Positions 1-6,029 are shown, counted from the first letter of the stretch. The stretch is 6,029 nt of DNA from an uncultured Parasutterella sp. (GCA_900766055.1 CAAFTZ010000037.1:1-6029), one strand, 5' to 3'. Program-made: numbers and translations. The notes: generated from the letters alone by a model not told the origin.

Positions 1-1
1 G

Positions 2-58
2 TTAGACGATTTAGCAATAAATGGTCTGGCAACCAGCAGGGTTGAAGCAGGAATTTAA
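2..58 (+). CDS. Possible C-terminal tail of a plus-strand gene entering from the left edge
   Basis: One plus-strand frame is open from the left edge to a TAA at 56-58 and encodes 18 residues, LDDLAINGLATSRVEAGI. The other two plus frames stop within the first 45 bases (TAG at 3-5, TGA at 43-45). The composition reads like an ordinary protein end, and a gene here would converge on holC with an AT-rich hairpin region between them. The piece is too short to assign a family, and an open frame of this length is common by chance. Call: possible gene end, product unknown. Confidence 0.3.
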   Translation, partial: LDDLAINGLATSRVEAGI

Positions 59-60
59 TT

Positions 61-98
61 AAAGATCTACTTTATAGATTTTTGTAGATTTAAAGTAG
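61..98. terminator. AT-rich inverted repeats between convergent ends, possible weak terminator
   Basis: CTACTTTA (67-74) and TAAAGTAG (91-98) form a perfect 8-bp stem around a 16-base loop that carries TAGATT twice (75-80 and 85-90). An alternative smaller hairpin pairs ATCTA (65-69) with TAGAT (75-79) and is followed on the plus strand by a T run (79-83). On the minus strand the bases after the stem are only moderately T-rich (ATCTTTAATT). The position just after the holC stop and just after the possible plus-strand tail suits a shared transcription end. All stems are AT-rich and therefore weak, so the terminator role is an inference. Confidence 0.38.
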
Positions 99-108
99 CG
101 GTCAATAA

Positions 109-537
109 TCACCCACGCTTGACGACGATCGGTTCAATTCCCTGTCTTTTATAGACAACGTAGCGCTGCCGACCTTCTGTTAATTCAGGATCGTCTCGGC
201 CGACAATATCAATGATTTTTGGAAAACGTTCCATCAGCGCCTTTGTATCAACGGGCGCTCCATGTGTTAGGAGAACCAAAAGCTCGGCATCGGGAAGCTC
301 CGCCGCATGAGTGGAAAGGGAAACTCCGCCTCTTTGCATGTCTGGCGTATTGGGGCGGCCGTGAGGAATAAAGGAGGTAGGCTCAAATGCCCACAGCATA
401 TTATCAAACCGACGCAGCTCGTCATCCGTTTCTAGGAGCACACAGGCGGACATATTCAGCCGCTGCGCTTTCCGCATGGCAAGGCAGGCGTATTTGAAAC
501 GGTTTTCGACACCGGTATGAAATGCTAACTCTGACAT
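109..537 (-). CDS. holC: DNA polymerase III subunit chi (HolC)
   Basis: This encodes 142 residues of the chi subunit of the DNA polymerase III holoenzyme. In E. coli chi links the clamp-loader complex, through psi, to the C-terminal tail of single-stranded-DNA-binding protein (family knowledge). Visible matches to chi are a start of the form MSELAFHTG; the helix around residues 12-26 (RFKYACLAMRKA); the signature LWAFEPTSFIPH at 48-59, aligning with LWARPAESFVPH of the E. coli protein; the RGG at 69-71; and a C-terminal ERY/QRY-type segment, RQRYVVYKRQG at 123-133. The length is close to the 147 residues of E. coli chi. The frame stays open up to a TTG at 603, but that start lies in the U-tract of the upstream terminator and adds sequence absent from chi. 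ATG 537 is therefore preferred. ATG 546 is an alternative, and neither has a strong Shine-Dalgarno sequence. I saw no psi gene (holD), which is often unrecognisable outside gammaproteobacteria. Confidence 0.9.
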   Translation of the reverse strand: MSELAFHTGVENRFKYACLAMRKAQRLNMSACVLLETDDELRRFDNMLWAFEPTSFIPHGRPNTPDMQRGGVSLSTHAAELPDAELLVLLTHGAPVDTKALMERFPKIIDIVGRDDPELTEGRQRYVVYKRQGIEPIVVKRG

Positions 538-595
538 GAATGACATCTTGTCATATTCAATGGTTTGAATCAAGCGAGGACTCAAACTTACCGCC

Positions 596-622
596 AAAAA
601 CAAAAGGCCGGACGAACCGACC
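596..622 (-). terminator. Intrinsic terminator of the valS-barrel transcription unit
   Basis: Read on the minus strand, GGTCGG (622-617) pairs with CCGGCC (611-606) around a 5-base loop (TTCGT). One pair is a G-U wobble that works only in the minus-strand RNA, which supports that direction. The stem is followed at once by TTTTGTTTTT (605-596). The hairpin begins 22 bases beyond the stop codon of the barrel gene. The AGGAGGT at 626-620 looks like a strong Shine-Dalgarno sequence, but part of it is stem and no start codon lies at a suitable distance. holC begins 58 bases past the T tract. Confidence 0.8.
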
Positions 623-644
623 TCCTGTTTAGAGTAAACCTGAC

Positions 645-1625
645 TTAGTACATAAACTGATAGTTCAGAGTGACATTCTGGCCGAAGCTTCCGTGTGCAC
701 CGGCGGCTGCACCGTACATAACTCCGAAGGAATGCTGTCCTTTTGCCAGCTGTAGACCGACTTTACCGCGGTAGGTAACGGAGTTTGCAAATCTTCCGGA
801 GCCTTCATCTCCGAAATAGGTCTTGCGTTTCCCAGCTGTCGGTATGACTGCTAAATCGATCATTGTGCGAGACTTCCAGCCTGCTGCACAGGTGTATTCA
901 AAACCGGCGTTCACACCGACGGGGAACTGCCAGATGTTGGAGTCAGACATATGGACAGAAACTGGCTCTGGCGTTTCGTTGGGCTCCAGATTGTCTGTGC
1001 CGTCAGATTTCAAAGCGCCGTTGGAAAGATGTGTGAAACGGACACCGTAGTATGGGACGAAAGAAATTCCACCGGCAACAAAGCTGGTTTCAAAGCGGAT
1101 TCCGGCATTAATTGCATGAGAGTTGCGATCTTCAATGTCGTGCTTTCCGTCATCTTTCTGATGGGTATAGCCTAAATTAGCAATGACGTTAACCTTTTTA
1201 CCGGTCCAAGTTCCGTAAAGGTTTACGCCATACCAATGAGAGTCAAGCTTTAAACTATCACCTTCGCCTTCTTCGTCATACCATTTCAGCTTGCCGGCGC
1301 CTCCGTTCAAAGCGAGACCCAAGCGGAAATTATCGGCAATGACGTGGTCGTAGCCGAAGACACCGCCGGCGCCCTTGTTTTTGAATTTGCCAAAGTCACC
1401 GGTGCGGTTAATACGATGTGTCATTCCGTAGGCCTCGACCCAAGGATCACCTTGTTTGAACGTACGATCCCAGCCGTTAAAGAGAGGACCGGACATGGAC
1501 AGTCTGGAATCAATCACATCCTGATTGATATTGTTCACGTCATAAAGGTTGGCCGTAAACATATCGGCGCTGGCCGCAGCGGAAAACACCGCCAAGGTGA
1601 GGGGTGCAAATCGAATCAGTTTCAT
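645..1625 (-). CDS. Autotransporter-type outer-membrane beta-barrel protein without a passenger
   Basis: This 326-residue protein has a clear Sec signal peptide: positive K2 and R5, a hydrophobic core to about residue 18, and an ASA site with cleavage expected after A20. Residues 21-60 are a short polar stretch, including NINQDVIDSRLS, that may form the helix normally threading an autotransporter barrel. From about W62 (WVEAYG) to the end the sequence alternates hydrophobic and polar residues with many G and aromatic residues. It has the pattern of the autotransporter beta-domain, whose usual size of 250-300 residues it matches, and it ends in the aromatic QFMY expected for BAM-dependent insertion. 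Long acidic stretches (about 116-129 and 207-230) are probable surface loops. There is no passenger domain, so the protein may act as a barrel alone, for example as a pore or adhesin; its real role is unknown. GGAG at 1635-1632 lies 6 bases before the ATG. The gene follows valS by 18 bases, suggesting co-transcription. Confidence 0.85.
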   Translation of the reverse strand: MKLIRFAPLTLAVFSAAASADMFTANLYDVNNINQDVIDSRLSMSGPLFNGWDRTFKQGDPWVEAYGMTHRINRTGDFGKFKNKGAGGVFGYDHVIADNFRLGLALNGGAGKLKWYDEEGEGDSLKLDSHWYGVNLYGTWTGKKVNVIANLGYTHQKDDGKHDIEDRNSHAINAGIRFETSFVAGGISFVPYYGVRFTHLSNGALKSDGTDNLEPNETPEPVSVHMSDSNIWQFPVGVNAGFEYTCAAGWKSRTMIDLAVIPTAGKRKTYFGDEGSGRFANSVTYRGKVGLQLAKGQHSFGVMYGAAAGAHGSFGQNVTLNYQFMY

Positions 1626-1643
1626 TTCTCTCTCCGGGAAAGA

Positions 1644-4478
1644 TTAGGTCGTAGGCAGCTTTGAAAGCTGCTCTTTGTTCGAGGCAAGCAATTGCTCATT
1701 GTTAGCCAGCCGGCTTCTTTCTTGTTCAATCACTTTAGCAGGGGCCTTCTTCACAAAGTTCTCGTTAGAAAGCTTTGTGTTGGCCTTAGCAATTTCGTTT
1801 TCTAAGCGGGCAATTTCCTTGCTCAGACGTTCGCGTTCGGCAGAAACGTTAACCTTGATGATAAGCATCAGGCTGAAGTCATCGACTACTGCGACCGGTG
1901 CGGCAGAGCCCACCGGACGAACGGTTTCGAGGTCATCGGTGAAGATAACTTCCTCAAGACGTCCGAGGGTCTGAAGGTAAGGCGTGAGCTTTTCAGCTCT
2001 GGCGCGGGCTTCTCCGTCACGGCTGCTGATGGCCAGAGGAACTTTCTTTGAAGGAGGCACAAGCATGCCGCTTCTCAGGTTGCGGATGGCATCCACCATA
2101 GCCTTGAGTTCGTTGATCGTCATGTCGGCCTGAGTGTTGACCTTCGCCGGATCATAAAGCGGGTAAGACTGAACCATCAGAGAGTCAACGGAATCTTCGC
2201 GGCGAACACCTGCAACCACGGAAACCTTCTGCCAAAGTTCTTCCGTAATGAACGGAATAATCGGATGAGCCAGACGCAAGGTCTGTTCAAGAACCGTAAC
2301 CAATGTATGGCGAGTAGCCCTCTGCACGGCTTCATTGCCCTGGTTGAGTTGAACTTTAGAAAGTTCAAGATACCAGTCGCAGTACTGGTTCCAAATGAAG
2401 GAGTAGATCGCATTAGCAGCGTTATCGAGACGGTAGTCTTCAAAAGCCTTACGAACTTCCTGAACGGTACGTTCGAACTCGGACCAAATCCACTGATCCG
2501 GAGCAGAGTATTCCATCGGAGCATTCGGATCAAGACCGCAGTCTTTGCCTTCAACGTTCATCAGAACGAAGCGAGTAGCGTTCCAGAGCTTGTTGCAGAA
2601 ATTGCGGTAGCCGTCGGCGCGTTTGACGTCAAAGTTGACGTTGCGGCCGAGGGTCGCATAAGCAGCCATCGTGAAGCGCAGAGCATCGGCACCGATTTCG
2701 TTGATGCCTTCCGGATAATACTTGCGAAGTTTCTTCTCAACCATCGGAGCCTTTTCGGGCTGACGAAGGCCTGTGGTGTTCTTCTTGACCAGTGTTTCAA
2801 GATCCACGCCCTGGATGATGTCGAGCGGGTCCAAAGTATTGCCTTCGGACTTGGACATCTTGTTGCCTTCGGCGTCGCGAACGAGGCCGTGAATGTAGAC
2901 ATTCTTGAAGGGGACGCGGCCGGTGAAGAAACGAGTCATCATGACCATACGAGCCACCCAGAAGAACAGGATGTCGTAACCGGTCACGAGAACGGAAGAA
3001 GGCAGATAAATATCAAAGGCCTTAGGATCGTTGATCAGTGTAGAGAAGGGAACGAGGGCAGAAGAGAACCAGGTGTCCAGCACGTCTTCATCGCGATGGA
3101 GTTTGACGCCTTCGCCTGCTTTCTTCTGGGCTTCTTCTTCGCTATGAGCAACATAAACATTGCCTTTGTCGTCATACCAAGCCGGGATCTGATGGCCCCA
3201 CCAAAGCTGGCGAGACAAGCACCAATCCTGAATATTAGAGAGCCAGTCTTTGTAAACCTTCTGCCACTGTTCAGGGAAGATATTGACTAAGTTTTCCTGA
3301 ACGGCTTCCAAACCGAGATCGGACAGAGACTTGCCCGGATAGCGGCTGCCCTCGGGGGCCGGCTGGCTCATGGCCAGGAACCACTGTTCAGAGATCATCG
3401 GTTCAACCACTTCACCGGTTCTCGGCACCAACGGAACCATGTGCTTATGCGGTTTGATACCGACGAGAAGACCCTGAGCCTTCAAGTCTTCGATGACGGC
3501 TTTACGAGCTTCATAACGATCCATGCCGCGGTATTTTTCGGGCACGTTATCGTTCAGATGAGCCGTCTTGGTCATGATATTGACCTGTTCGAGATTGTGT
3601 CGTTTACCGACTTCAAAGTCGTTGAAGTCGTGAGCCGGTGTGATCTTCACACAGCCGGAGCCGAACTCTTTATCCACATAATCGTCAGCAATGACCGGGA
3701 TCTCACGATCGGTCAGAGGCAGCTTCAGTTTCTTGCCGACTAAATCTTTATAGCGTTCGTCTTCGGGATTAACCGCAACCGCCTGGTCACCGAACATAGT
3801 TTCCGGACGGGTCGTTGCCACGACAACGCCTTCGGAGCCGTCAGCAGCAGGGTAACGGATTTCCCAAAGATGGCCGTCCATTTCCTTCGGTTCGACTTCG
3901 AGGTCGGAAACGGAAGTCTGGAGTTTCGGGTCCCAGTTAACGAGACGGCGCCCTCTGTAGATCAGGCCTTTTTCGTAAAGGTCTACGAAGCAGTCGACCA
4001 CAACCTTGGCAAGGTCATCGTTCATCGTGAAGTAAAGGCGGTCCCAGTCGAGCGTGTCACCCAAACGGCGCATCTGCTTGAGAATGTTGCCGCCGGAGTA
4101 ATCTTTCCACTTCCAGATTTCTTTGACGAATTCGTCGCGCGGCATGTCGCGGCGATTTTTGCCTTGAGCTTCCAGTTTGCGTTCAACAACGATCTGAGTA
4201 GCGATACCAGCGTGGTCGGTTCCAGGAAGCCACATCGTGTTGTAGCCGTTCATACGGTAGAAACGGGTCAGGGAATCCATTACGCTGTGGTTGAAAGCGT
4301 GACCCATGTGAAGAATACCGGTGATGTTCGGGGGCGGCAGCTGGATAGAGAAAGAGGGCTTGCCTTCTTCGAGGCCGGCCTTGAAATAACCCTGTTGTTC
4401 CCAGAAGGGATACCACTTGGCTTCAATCGAAGCCGGATCGTAACTCTTAGCGAGTTCTTTGTTCTGTGTTTCGCTCAT
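1644..4478 (-). CDS. valS: Valine--tRNA ligase (ValS)
   Basis: This 944-residue class Ia synthetase activates valine with ATP in the cytoplasm and charges tRNA-Val. Length and layout match E. coli ValS (951 residues). The HIGH-type motif is HMGH at 57-60, within PPPNITGILHMGH. The editing (CP1) domain lies at roughly 190-345 and carries TTRPET at 222-227 and the acidic PAHDFND element at 281-287, which in this family clears mischarged threonine. DWCLSRQLWWGHQIPAW is at 418-434, and the KMSKS loop is intact at 540-544. The anticodon-binding helices follow at about 660-800, and the C-terminal coiled-coil arm typical of ValS is at about 875-940, rich in E, K, L and N. The insert at about 370-400 (SQPAPEGSRYPGKS) resembles Burkholderiales ValS from memory. 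The start gives the expected N-terminus, though only a poor Shine-Dalgarno sequence (CAGCACC) precedes it. No key residue is missing. Confidence 0.98.
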   Translation of the reverse strand: MSETQNKELAKSYDPASIEAKWYPFWEQQGYFKAGLEEGKPSFSIQLPPPNITGILHMGHAFNHSVMDSLTRFYRMNGYNTMWLPGTDHAGIATQIVVERKLEAQGKNRRDMPRDEFVKEIWKWKDYSGGNILKQMRRLGDTLDWDRLYFTMNDDLAKVVVDCFVDLYEKGLIYRGRRLVNWDPKLQTSVSDLEVEPKEMDGHLWEIRYPAADGSEGVVVATTRPETMFGDQAVAVNPEDERYKDLVGKKLKLPLTDREIPVIADDYVDKEFGSGCVKITPAHDFNDFEVGKRHNLEQVNIMTKTAHLNDNVPEKYRGMDRYEARKAVIEDLKAQGLLVGIKPHKHMVPLVPRTGEVVEPMISEQWFLAMSQPAPEGSRYPGKSLSDLGLEAVQENLVNIFPEQWQKVYKDWLSNIQDWCLSRQLWWGHQIPAWYDDKGNVYVAHSEEEAQKKAGEGVKLHRDEDVLDTWFSSALVPFSTLINDPKAFDIYLPSSVLVTGYDILFFWVARMVMMTRFFTGRVPFKNVYIHGLVRDAEGNKMSKSEGNTLDPLDIIQGVDLETLVKKNTTGLRQPEKAPMVEKKLRKYYPEGINEIGADALRFTMAAYATLGRNVNFDVKRADGYRNFCNKLWNATRFVLMNVEGKDCGLDPNAPMEYSAPDQWIWSEFERTVQEVRKAFEDYRLDNAANAIYSFIWNQYCDWYLELSKVQLNQGNEAVQRATRHTLVTVLEQTLRLAHPIIPFITEELWQKVSVVAGVRREDSVDSLMVQSYPLYDPAKVNTQADMTINELKAMVDAIRNLRSGMLVPPSKKVPLAISSRDGEARARAEKLTPYLQTLGRLEEVIFTDDLETVRPVGSAAPVAVVDDFSLMLIIKVNVSAERERLSKEIARLENEIAKANTKLSNENFVKKAPAKVIEQERSRLANNEQLLASNKEQLSKLPTT

Positions 4479-4645
4479 GGTGCTGAAATGTGAATATGCG
4501 AATCAAAAATAGAATTTATTATTTTCTCACGTATTGAGACTCTCCGCGAAAAACCGGGAAAACTTCAAAAATAAGACACTTAAAAATGTTAAAAGTCCTT
4601 CCGAAGCGGTTGTTTGCTCCCAAGTTTTCAAAAAACTGGTTGAGA
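4479..4645. other. AT-rich gap between the dehydrogenase and valS
   Basis: These 167 bases should hold the end of the dehydrogenase transcript and the start of the valS transcript. Shortly after the dehydrogenase stop there is an imperfect hairpin at 4620-4639 (CCA-GTTTT against AAAAC-T-TGG on the minus strand, with one bulged base). No T tract follows it, so it is not a standard intrinsic terminator. A 5-bp stem, TCTCA-ATACG-TGAGA on the minus strand, lies at 4527-4541. I found no convincing -35/-10 pair for valS and no T-box-like element. Overlapping minus-strand ORFs of 60 and 64 codons run through the gap from inside the dehydrogenase, but resemble nothing I recognise. Confidence 0.5.
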
Positions 4646-5815
4646 CTACTTGAAAGAGCGCCTGTAGATTTCTTCGCAATCTGCAACAGTAAGGTCCATA
4701 GGATCGCAATCAAAGGCTAACGGAAGAGAGGTTACAACCTCTTTTGCAAAGCCTGGAAGTTCCTCTTCTTTAATCCCGAATTGGCTCATTGTTATTTCAG
4801 CTACTCCGCAATCCCTCAGCAACTGCTCCAAGGTAATAAGGAAATCTTTAGGCTCGTCAGCTTCTTTATACCCCAGGGCCTTTGCCATCCGTACAAATTT
4901 CTCGGAGCAGAGGCCTCTTTCAATGAAGAATCCGAAGTAAGCCCTACAAAGCAGAACGAGTCCTGCGCCATGCGGTAGGTTAGGATGGTATGCACTCAAT
5001 ATATGTTCCAAGGAATGCTGACTTAGCAACTTTCCGGTTGACATGACGAAACCGCCAAGTGTGTTGGCAAAAGCTACATTTTCTCTTGCCTCTAAATCAT
5101 TCCCGTCTTTAACAGCGCGGCCGAGGTAGGCGCCGATCTTTTCGATACCTGTGATCGAAAACATTTCATTAAAAAGATTGGCTTTCTTAGAGAGATAACC
5201 TTCAGCCAAATGGAAGAAAGTATCTAATCCCTGATAAGCAGTAAGAGCCGGAGGGACAGAAACCATCAATTCCGGGTCAACAATAGAAAGGACAGGAAAG
5301 AGACTTTGAAAACCGATTCCGAGTTTTTCTTTCGTAACTGGGTTGGTCACCATGCCGCTGTTATCGGCTTCAGAGCCCGTGCCGGCAGTTGTTGAAATAC
5401 AGACAACTGGCAAAGGAACATTTTTAGGCTGCTTTCTGCCCCCCCCCGAGCCTTTCTGACAATAATCCCAGATGTTTCCGGGATTCGTCGCTGCCAGCGC
5501 AATAAGCTTGGCAGAATCCATGGGAGATCCGCCTCCGAACCCGATAACAAAATCGCAGTTTGTCTCTTTTGCCTTAGCGGCTGCAGCCATGATGCTGTCA
5601 GTTGTTGGGTTGGGCTCGATTCCGTCAAAAACCTCGAAAGAAACGTCGGACTGCTTTAACTGCTTTTCTAGTTTATTCAGGTTACCAAGTCTTTTTACCG
5701 AACCTCCGTTCGTGGTGACGATCAAAGCTTTCTTTCCCGGCAATGGGTATTGATGAAGCTTTTTAAAACATCCTGAACCGAAAACGAACTCTGTGGGAAT
5801 ACAAAAAGAAAACAT
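4646..5815 (-). CDS. Iron-containing (group III) alcohol dehydrogenase, YqhD/BDH-like
   Basis: This 389-residue cytoplasmic oxidoreductase should interconvert an alcohol or diol with its aldehyde or ketone. The nucleotide-binding half (about 1-185) has GGGS at 94-97 with PMD following, and STTAGTGSE at 141-149. The helical metal-binding half has the expected ligands D198 and H202 (GLDTFFH), H267 (QHSLEH) and H282 (LPHGAG), so the active site looks complete. NGGSVKRLG at 36-44 resembles the GGGSVKKTG segment that lets E. coli YqhD bind the NADPH phosphate, and GIEPNP at 65-70 is shared with YqhD. NADP(H) preference is therefore inferred; the substrate cannot be read from sequence. AAAGG at 5825-5821 lies 5 bases before the ATG. 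A run of nine G at 5447-5439 encodes part of S123 to G126 in a glycine loop and is a potential frameshift site. The 167-base gap to valS suggests a separate transcript. Confidence 0.93.
   Translation of the reverse strand: MFSFCIPTEFVFGSGCFKKLHQYPLPGKKALIVTTNGGSVKRLGNLNKLEKQLKQSDVSFEVFDGIEPNPTTDSIMAAAAKAKETNCDFVIGFGGGSPMDSAKLIALAATNPGNIWDYCQKGSGGGRKQPKNVPLPVVCISTTAGTGSEADNSGMVTNPVTKEKLGIGFQSLFPVLSIVDPELMVSVPPALTAYQGLDTFFHLAEGYLSKKANLFNEMFSITGIEKIGAYLGRAVKDGNDLEARENVAFANTLGGFVMSTGKLLSQHSLEHILSAYHPNLPHGAGLVLLCRAYFGFFIERGLCSEKFVRMAKALGYKEADEPKDFLITLEQLLRDCGVAEITMSQFGIKEEELPGFAKEVVTSLPLAFDCDPMDLTVADCEEIYRRSFK
5439..5447 (-). repeat. G9 homopolymer inside the dehydrogenase gene
   Basis: The coding strand has nine consecutive G (C9 on the plus strand) covering the third base of codon S123 through the second base of G126. 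With nine G the frame is intact. By my translation, ten G would give a TAA at 5426-5424 after about 130 residues, and eight G would give a TGA at 5349-5347 after about 155 residues. Either change would remove all metal ligands. Tracts of this length are known slippage sites in some bacteria; whether this one varies cannot be seen here. Confidence 0.9.
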
Positions 5816-5828
5816 AAGAACCTTTGAA

Positions 5829-5972
5829 ATGAAAAATAGTTCTTGGAGACTTTTACTGAGACTCTGGAATTCTAGTTCTTTCGGTCTTACTCTGAAGTTA
5901 GGAAACGAAGAAGCCGCTCAAGAAAAAAAGAAAGCCGCGGCAGTCTTTTCAACCCAAACTCCCGTGAAATAG
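5829..5972 (+). CDS. Possible small protein, 47 residues, antisense to the dehydrogenase upstream region
   Basis: A plus-strand ATG at 5829 opens 47 codons ending in TAG at 5970-5972. The predicted peptide has a W/L/R-rich N-terminal third (SWRLLLRLW), then a charged stretch (NEEAAQEKKKAAA) and a short tail ending TPVK. I do not recognise it. In its favour, a hairpin with a following T-rich tract sits exactly at its stop. Against it, no good Shine-Dalgarno sequence precedes the ATG, the frame continues open upstream into the antisense of the dehydrogenase, and the region must also hold the dehydrogenase promoter. It could be a real small gene, the remnant of a longer gene, or chance. Confidence 0.28.
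   Translation: MKNSSWRLLLRLWNSSSFGLTLKLGNEEAAQEKKKAAAVFSTQTPVK
5869..5896 (-). promoter_or_regulatory. Candidate sigma-70 promoter for the dehydrogenase
   Basis: On the minus strand TTCAGA (5896-5891) and TAGAAT (5874-5869) are separated by 16 bases. They match the -35 and -10 consensus at 4 and 5 of 6 positions. A start about 7 bases downstream would give a leader of roughly 45 bases before the ATG at 5815. The match is modest and found by eye, so this is only the best candidate in the region. Confidence 0.25.
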
Positions 5973-6006
5973 CCCGTGATTATTTTTAATCGGGCTATTT
6001 TTCTTC
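5967..6006. terminator. Symmetrical hairpin, probable bidirectional terminator
   Basis: AAATAGCCCG (5967-5976) pairs perfectly with CGGGCTATTT (5991-6000), a 10-bp stem. ATTA and TAAT (5979-5982 and 5987-5990) can extend it above a two-base bulge. On the plus strand the stem runs into ATTTTTCTTC (5997-6006), a good U-tract. On the minus strand only three T follow in a row, then CACGG, so termination there should be weaker. Each arm contains a TAG: one ends the 47-codon plus-strand ORF, and the other ends the minus-strand tail at the right edge. Confidence 0.7.
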
Positions 6007-6029
6007 AACTAATTTCCTGATTTCTTTAA
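5995..6029 (-). CDS. Possible C-terminal tail of a minus-strand gene entering from the right edge
   Basis: On the minus strand one frame is open from the right edge to TAG at 5997-5995 and encodes the ten residues KEIRKLVEEK. This reads like the charged helical end of a real protein, and its stop lies in the stem of the hairpin that would terminate it. The gene would lie upstream of the dehydrogenase in the same direction, with about 180 bases between them. The visible part is too short to assign a family. Confidence 0.38.
   Translation of the reverse strand, partial: KEIRKLVEEK

Noticed and set aside
109..603. Longer 164-residue version of HolC starting at TTG 603
   Set aside because: The TTG lies in the terminator T tract, the nearest AGGAGG is 16 bases away and part of a stem, and the extra 22 residues have no counterpart in chi.
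2265..3290. 341-codon plus-strand open frame opposite valS
   Set aside because: It lies wholly antisense to a well-conserved synthetase domain, shows no recognisable motif, and such long shadow frames are common opposite valS-type codon usage.
3870..4493. 207-codon plus-strand open frame opposite the valS N-terminal part
   Set aside because: It is fully antisense to the catalytic region carrying the HIGH motif, with no own upstream signal or terminator; a shadow.
4479..4645. Possible T-box or amino-acid-responsive leader for valS
   Set aside because: The gap is short and AT-rich, has no antiterminator/terminator pair or T-box-like element, and T-boxes are not expected in proteobacterial synthetase genes.
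4519..4713. 64- and 60-codon minus-strand frames overlapping the dehydrogenase end
   Set aside because: They start inside the dehydrogenase in other frames, lack a Shine-Dalgarno sequence, and have composition unlike a known small protein.
4535..5865. TGAGACTCT occurring at 4535-4543 and again at 5857-5865, upstream of valS and of the dehydrogenase
   Set aside because: A shared 9-mer in different flanking sequence, with no symmetry or consistent distance to the starts, is weak evidence for a common operator.

Overview
The window looks like a piece of a Gram-negative, betaproteobacterial chromosome of intermediate GC. The grounds are a DNA polymerase III chi subunit (a proteobacterial clamp-loader accessory protein), a ValS whose central insert resembles Burkholderiales enzymes as I remember them, and a secreted autotransporter-type beta-barrel. 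A gut Sutterellaceae member (Sutterella/Parasutterella-like) is my best guess, but it is inferred from family resemblance and no database was searched.

All four complete genes lie on the minus strand, so transcription runs from high to low coordinates. The order of transcription is an iron-type alcohol dehydrogenase (4646-5815), a 167-base AT-rich gap, valS (1644-4478), an outer-membrane beta-barrel protein 18 bases behind valS (645-1625), an intrinsic terminator (596-622), and holC (109-537). valS and the barrel gene look like one transcription unit. holC lies beyond the terminator and must rely on readthrough or on its own promoter, which I could not identify. The edges hold what may be ends of neighbouring genes: a plus-strand tail at 2-58 converging on holC, and a minus-strand tail at 5995-6029 behind the dehydrogenase. 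A 47-codon plus-strand ORF (5829-5972) and a symmetrical hairpin (5967-6000) fill the space before the dehydrogenase.

The functions are mostly housekeeping: tRNA charging (ValS) and replication (HolC). Between them sits a surface protein of unknown role, in a neighbourhood where many proteobacteria have holC directly next to valS. The most unusual point is a run of nine G in the dehydrogenase coding strand (5439-5447). Loss or gain of one G would truncate the enzyme, so the gene could switch by slippage or could be prone to base-calling error there. I see no CRISPR array, insertion sequence, rRNA, tRNA or defence system, and no convincing previously undescribed system.
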